Of a DNA stretch of 64,000 nt, positions 48,801-55,700 are shown one piece after another. A program made the translations under genes and the position numbers. Below the pieces are notes generated by a model. That model was not told the DNA's origin and did no database searches. It saw only the letters and a program-made list of their open reading frames with translations. The stretch's first letter is position 1. Each line of letters begins with the position of its first letter. Source of the stretch: Apostichopus japonicus (Eukaryota; Echinodermata; Holothuroidea; Aspidochirotida; Stichopodidae). The stretch lies in the NCBI RefSeq assembly GCF_037975245.1, contig NC_092578.1, positions 18,440,321 to 18,504,320 of the forward strand. Reading direction: 5' to 3'.

Positions 48801-51800
48801 CGCCACTGTTCTGAGATAAAATTTAAAAAGTCATTGCATTTGTTGAGAGCGTGGTGGCCAATTGGCTAAGGCGTCGGACTCGTGATCCAAGGATTGCTGG
48901 TTCCTGCCTAGTTCATTTACGTTGTGTCCTTGGGCAAGATGCTTTATCTCAAGTGCCTCTCTCCACCCAGGGGTTAAATGGGTACCTGTGAGTTAACAAA
49001 CTGCTTTTGCTCATTCCTCCTGCTTCTTGTTCGTGTCAAGCTCGTTCTTGGTGAAAGATTACTTCAAAATCAAAGTTGCACATCTTGAAATGGGCATGTA
49101 GAATTTTTCACTCTAAATAGGATGCTTAAGTTAGTTTATCGTTTACAAGCCCCCCCCCCCCCCCCAAAAAAAAATGTATCATATTATTCTCAAATATTCT
49201 AGAAACAAATAGGGAAACTTCAATGGCCCTGATTGAATAATCACGTGTTTCCACGTATTGCTTTATATTATTCATTTGTTACAACAGAGGAATGTACTAC
49301 AAACATTTTTGTAACAAAAGCTTTTAATTTTATGGTTTCGATTTCTGAGCTCAGGTCTTGTTGACTAGGTGTTATTTCGGTTGTAATAGACTTCGAAACG
49401 TTAACGATTTGAAAGATGCAACAATTCCACGGACTATATTTTAATGAAACATTTTAATGGCCTGACGTTGAGATATTGGAAGGTGGCGTCATCGCTAATT
49501 ATGCTGGAAGCTGGTTATTGACTGCAGCTTGTGGCTGCTGGTGCTTTTATCAAAACTAATTACTCAAAACAATATTGTCATTTTTTGATTCTCAAACGCA
49601 AGCGCTCGTTTTTGGAATAAGATTAAGATTAATAAAAAAAAAGAAGGAATTATTGATTTCAAACAAATTCTCCAGATTTATCGCCAGGACATTTTTTTTT
49701 TATATATACTATTCATAACATGTAAGAAATAAATTTGAAAATCTTGGAATTTGGAATTTCAGGAAGTGTGTTAGGCCGATTGGAAACAGAGTGTTGTTGT
49801 TGTTTGGGGTCCGTCCCTGTATTAAAACTCAACGTAGACATACAAATATAAGTGACCTGTCGTATAATCCCAAAGATGTATGCACAAGCTTTATGGAAGC
49901 AGGCGCGTAGCGAGGAATTTGCCAAGGGAGGGGCGAATCTGTAGGCAAATTATCAGAGCCGTAGATTCGGCATTGGAAACTATCTAAGCGTAGGACCACC
50001 ATGGGTTGGTGCGAAGAAAATTTTGGCCGAAAATGCCCCCCCCCCCCCCCCCAGATCGCTGGAAATGGCACTTCCCAGGCCTTGCAAGTTGTATCTAAGC
50101 ATTTTCTATTTGAAATTACTAGCGAGATCATAAAAACGTACAAATAAACTATTCTCAAATGGGGGCGGTCGCCCCTTCGCCCCCCCCCCACCCCTTGGCT
50201 ACGCGCCTGTATGGAGGACAAAAACCGAGGGTGATTAATTTAGCTGGAATAATTGAATTTTGTTTTTTTCTTTTATTAACAGTCGTCCCGTTGTTTTTTG
50301 CTGGAACATTCCTAATAGTCTGTATCTCAACGCAATTCGAGGAGTAAGTCTTTGTCATATATTTGTTTGTTTGTTGTTGTTGACTTTTCACATCAATGTT
50401 TTTTAGTTTATGTTTACATCACGTGACGTGAAATCCATCAATTCCATTTTCGTTTTTAATAAACCTCCATCATCAATTTGAGGTATGTTATGGCAATGCT
50501 CATGACTGTTTTTTTTTTGAGTTCCCAAACCAGTTAATAAGAGTTTGATTTTGTATGTAAGATATCGAACCATCGAAGGGAATGATAAACTGACCTGCCC
50601 AGGTTGTGTCCCAACAACATTGACACCTTGTCCACAGGGAGGTTAAAAACTTTTCGCCAAAAATATCTTGATGTGTGAGTGTATAGGAACCGTCTAAATT
50701 TTCGAATGTTTACCGAATTATTTATAAACACACTAATACAAAACTGTTAGCAAACTGCTTATCCAATGAAACGCCCGTGTAAGAGAATGTGTAAAAGTAA
50801 GTAGGCCTAACGTTATAGTTTTGTTGCCAATTGCTAACTTGTTCTAAACTTAGTAATTAGTTGCCTTTTTGTTTAATTAAACAAGTGAATGGGCCTGACG
50901 AATTATTCATAGACATATAGTATAAAATAAATGAATTAGTTAATGATATCTCAAAAGTGAAGAAAATTGTCCAACTGATGCAGCACTTTTAATATTTTGC
51001 AATTAACCTAATTTTACCCCAGAAATATTTTGTGTAAACAAAAAATGATTACGTGATATACGCTAATCATTTGCACAATTTCTCGCAATATTATAAATTG
51101 CACACAACCTGACGGATTATTTCAAATATTTTCTTGCACATTGTCCTATAATAATCATATTCATGTCATCATTTCAGTCATATTTGTTGCGAATTGCTAA
51201 ATTGTTCTAAATTTAGTAATTAGTTCGTAATTAGCTTCTTCTTTTCTTTCTTATTTCTTTGGCACCTAAATGGCCGACTAATCATATTTTATACGTGAAA
51301 TTTGTTCAATTTATTGGAAAATTATTTAATTCTAAAAAACGATTCATTCCATGATCATATATTTAGAGAATTGCTTACTTATTCGAGTGAACATTTAATT
51401 TAGAATTTCCCCTAGCACCCATATTACTGTCTAGTGAATGCATGGGAACACATAGACTTTTACATTATTTCCAGACACGGAGGTGTTAAATCATACACTC
51501 AGCCCGTCTCTGCTTATGGGCGGTTGCAGTAGTAGGCCTCTTAAAATTAAAACTGCACATACGCACTTATACCCTTAAAACCAAGCATTTCTTTTTATTA
51601 TTAATATGATCATTGTTTCTTTTTTATGTCTGGGAAGGTGTAGGTGTGTCAAGTTTCCAATGACCAGGGTTGTAAAGTCGTGTGAGAGGACCTAAATAAT
51701 AAATAAATAAAATAATTCAGAACCTAATGACAGAGTAATTGGGTTAAAGGTCATCTGTAGTAGCCCAAAATAAACTAGATAGTCAAATAAATGGTCACTC

Positions 51801-52702
51801 ATACTGCAATTTCAACGTCACTAATTTTTAATAACACCTTTAAACTATTACTCCCCTCTGAGAACACTGAATTTCCCTTTTTATAACAAGCCTTAAAATC
51901 TGGAATAATTTGGAGATTCGGGATATAATTTTGCAAGACTTTTAACAATTTTTAGCATGTTAAACTTTGAGGTCAATTTTAATGACTTTTAAGTGTTGTA
52001 TTAAAAATATCTTATTTATCATTACTGCATTATCTGTAATAAATTCTAGCCTCTTTACAATTTTGAAAACGGAAACAGCGTAATGTCGATATAGATGTAT
52101 AATTGAAATTTTGGTTCATTTTCCCTTTCAGTAAAGTAAAAGATGTCGCCCTTCAAATTTTCGTTGTGTTGCCGATAACGACAGTCCTAGTAGTAAGTCG
52201 CATGTTTTGGGTATAACGCGTTTGCGTACGTTACTCTGTGTGTATTGAAGATATAAAAATATACCTATTTTGTATATAAAATTTGAACAAGCGGATGGGA
52301 ATTTCAAAAGTGCAGTAATTCGTAAATGTTAGCTTTCCAGCCCAGAAGCAAATTAATATTCTCTAAGAACAATATTATATTAAACGCAAGCAAAAAGGCA
52401 CATTATTCTTTTAGCTTGTAATATATTTAGTTAGCTTGTAATTTACACTCATATGTATTCAAATAAGAAATGAATGTGTAGCAAGTGGTATGACAGGTAT
52501 ATACTAAATTAATAAAGACCAACACACCAGAAATAATTCTAAAGAAAAAAGTTCATACACCAGTACAATCACTGTCGTCGAGTGGTTCGGTCTGTGACAC
52601 AAAGGTCTGGGTCCGATTCCTACCTTCACCTGATGAGTCCCAAAAGGACGAAACCGGTCATGAAACTTTGTGGAAGTTTTCTGGTGTGTTGATCCCTATT
52701 AC

Positions 52703-52748
<46 letters not shown>

Positions 52749-55700
52749 ATACATATATATAGATATATATATAGATATATATTACAAGTTTAAAAAAAAA
52801 CATGCAAATATTATATCCATACATGTAATTGCAATCGTCGACATGGGTTCTAACATATTACCTGAATCAATAGTTACGTTGTGAATTTTATTGAAAAATC
52901 ATGAGATGCTATGTTTTTATGATTTGTTATTTATATTTGCTTATTTATTTATTTATTTTGCAGCTGAACAGTATTTTCCTGCTTAATATTGTCCGAATTT
53001 TGATGTCCAAGTTACGCGAGAGTAGCGGGGATACACAACTCAAGCATTACAGGTAATATCAATTTAAAGTGTTTGTCATTCTCAGTCATGTTAGAATCTA
53101 CAAGAAGTATGCTTACTATTCTAATCTGTGTTTCTGGTTGATAACGTTTTCGATTGCTTCCTTTTCTATCAAACCATAAATAAACATAATGAAATTTATG
53201 TGTGCTTATTAGGACTATTCATAGAAAATGAACGGCATTTAATGGAAGTTTTGGAACAAGAATGAATATCGATATTCGAATTTGAATCTTGGTAAACCTT
53301 TCAACTGGATATTAAGGTAAAGTAAATTAACTTACAAAATGCATACGTCTATTCCCAGATTTTAGGCAGAATTAAACGTTACCATATTGAGGAGATAAAT
53401 TATCCCCTCGAATTTGTCAATATCTTGATATCAATTCTTTCGTTGAACCTACCTTGAGAATATAGTAATGTGTTTTATCGCACCAATTGACGTTTACTGG
53501 GGAAGCTTGTTATATTTTTCTGTTGTTTTTTGGGGCTTTTGAGAACAATTAAGATAGTTAAAGAGTGATGAAATCATCAATTATATCAACACTTTTTGTA
53601 AAGCCTGAACGAGAAACGAAAATTTAATTTTTTTCACAAACTTTTAATCTTATATAATATTGAAGTTTTTTTTGTAATTTGATATACCTATTACAGACGG
53701 ACCGCCCGTGCGACGTTGGTGTTGGTGATATTACTCGGAATATCCTACGTCTTCCCTATCTTCGTTTTAAACCTCATCAGCGGGTTGCCTGATATGGCAG
53801 TGATCGTGATTATGATTATTAATACCATCGTAGGAGGCCTACAGGGATTCTTGGTGTCACTCATCTACGTATTTATGAATTCAGAGGTAAGATATCACAG
53901 ATATGATCGAAAACAACTCATTATATCAAATTGAACCGAGATGATTCCTATCAAACTTTAAAAATTTAAAAAAAAAGAAGGGGGGGTGACTCTGTTTTAA
54001 TCCTTGAATCGGCAATACGAAGAAGTTGCATGCCTTCAGTTGGCTGAAAATAGTAAACTTTTTAATGGCATGGTTTTTTTAGTATCCATACCCGTATTGG
54101 CTATTAATCCATCCGTCTTTAAGATTATCCCTTTTAATACGTTCAATGACGTTTATGGGTAAATTTAATAATCTTTTTGATAATTTGGTATCGGAAATAC
54201 GTCGAAAGCATACAAGACAACAAGACAGATGTATTGTATGTATTTTTTGGATGTATTGTATGTAATTGAAGAAGCTTCATTGGCTTATCACAGCCGCAAG
54301 CTGACCGAAGTCAGTCTCTTACATTCACATTTAACGTCCATGATTATGAATTGTCAATTGTCAACAACTCTGTAACTGGACGACATACATTAATCTTGGA
54401 GTGACTCGAACCGGGGACCTTATGATTGGAAGGCACCGGCGTTAACCACTTAGCTAACACTCCTTGATCGAATTTTTAGGTTTATAAACTATTCCAAAAT
54501 AAAAAAAACTGTAAGCAACCTGCTTATCCACTAAAGAACATGTGTTAGAGATTGTGTAAAATTAAGGGGGCCTGACGTTTCGTTCCTAGCAGGCTGAATG
54601 ACAAGAGTTAACACTTATTGCTAGAATCGAAACGTCAGGCCCACTTAATTTTACACATTTATAAACTAGTTTCGAAATCAAGTCGAAAGAAGACTTGGTT
54701 CAGAGAGGTGTAAGAGGAATTCGGTTAATTTCACAATTTTAATAAAGTTGAAAAGTGTCATGTACTTCTTGTAATGCAATCTAGTGTGACCATTGTGAAC
54801 ACATTACAAACAATTACCATCCTGTGAACGTGAAATACGTTTCTGTGACATAAACTTAAACGCCTTTTATTTATTTATTTTATTCCGTTTGTTAATACAT
54901 GAGCATGACACATAACAAAGCAATACTTCCCTGTGACGTTTTAAAGTAATACTTTCTACGTTTAAAGTGGCTGGATCATTAAGTCTAACACGCAGGTCAT
55001 TAGGTCAGTTCCACATAGGCAAAACAAAGAACAAGACAATAAAGCAAAAGACTTTTATGACCTTAAATGACAAGTTTATAGAAAGCATGAAATTTGCCAA
55101 TGGTAAATGGTGTTGAATGCCATCTAATGGTCCTCAAAATATTGTTTATATGAAATTTAATAAAGACATTCTCTGGTTGAGTAACTATAATTCATTTAAT
55201 TAATGAATTAACATTAACATTTAAAAACTTTACCGAGTAGCAGACTTCATCATCAGGTTTGCTTTTAAAGAGCATTCCAAAGGTTTAGTTTATATTAAAG
55301 CTGACCTTCTTGTAAGATAAACTTAGATAAGGCAACATTACTTCAGGTTTGTTCTTCCATTTATCACGACTGGACTCCTGCCTGACGTCACCCTTCAAGA
55401 CTCGTTAAAGCCAAGGAAACATTTGTTCATTGTTTATAGAAAGGAGTTGTTTACACAGACATACAAAAACAATAAAACTTTTAGGTCACACTTGTCGAGA
55501 GTTCGTCAAAGACGAAAATCATGTTTGTCAGTGTTTTACAAGACGTTTCATGATTACGGAGATCAATCAACCCTTTCTGTAAGATGTCAACTCATTTCTT
55601 GAAGGTTTTATTTATCCTTTTCAAACGGTATCAGATGAACTCTACAGTATCTTAATATGAAGTTGGAATGCCAGGGAAATTAATTTTTTGAAGCTGTATC

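Noticed and set aside
48846-48910. tRNA gene at 48.85 kb
   Set aside because: The head resembles a tRNA, but the B-box is mutated and a SINE body follows; no acceptor-stem pairing seen.
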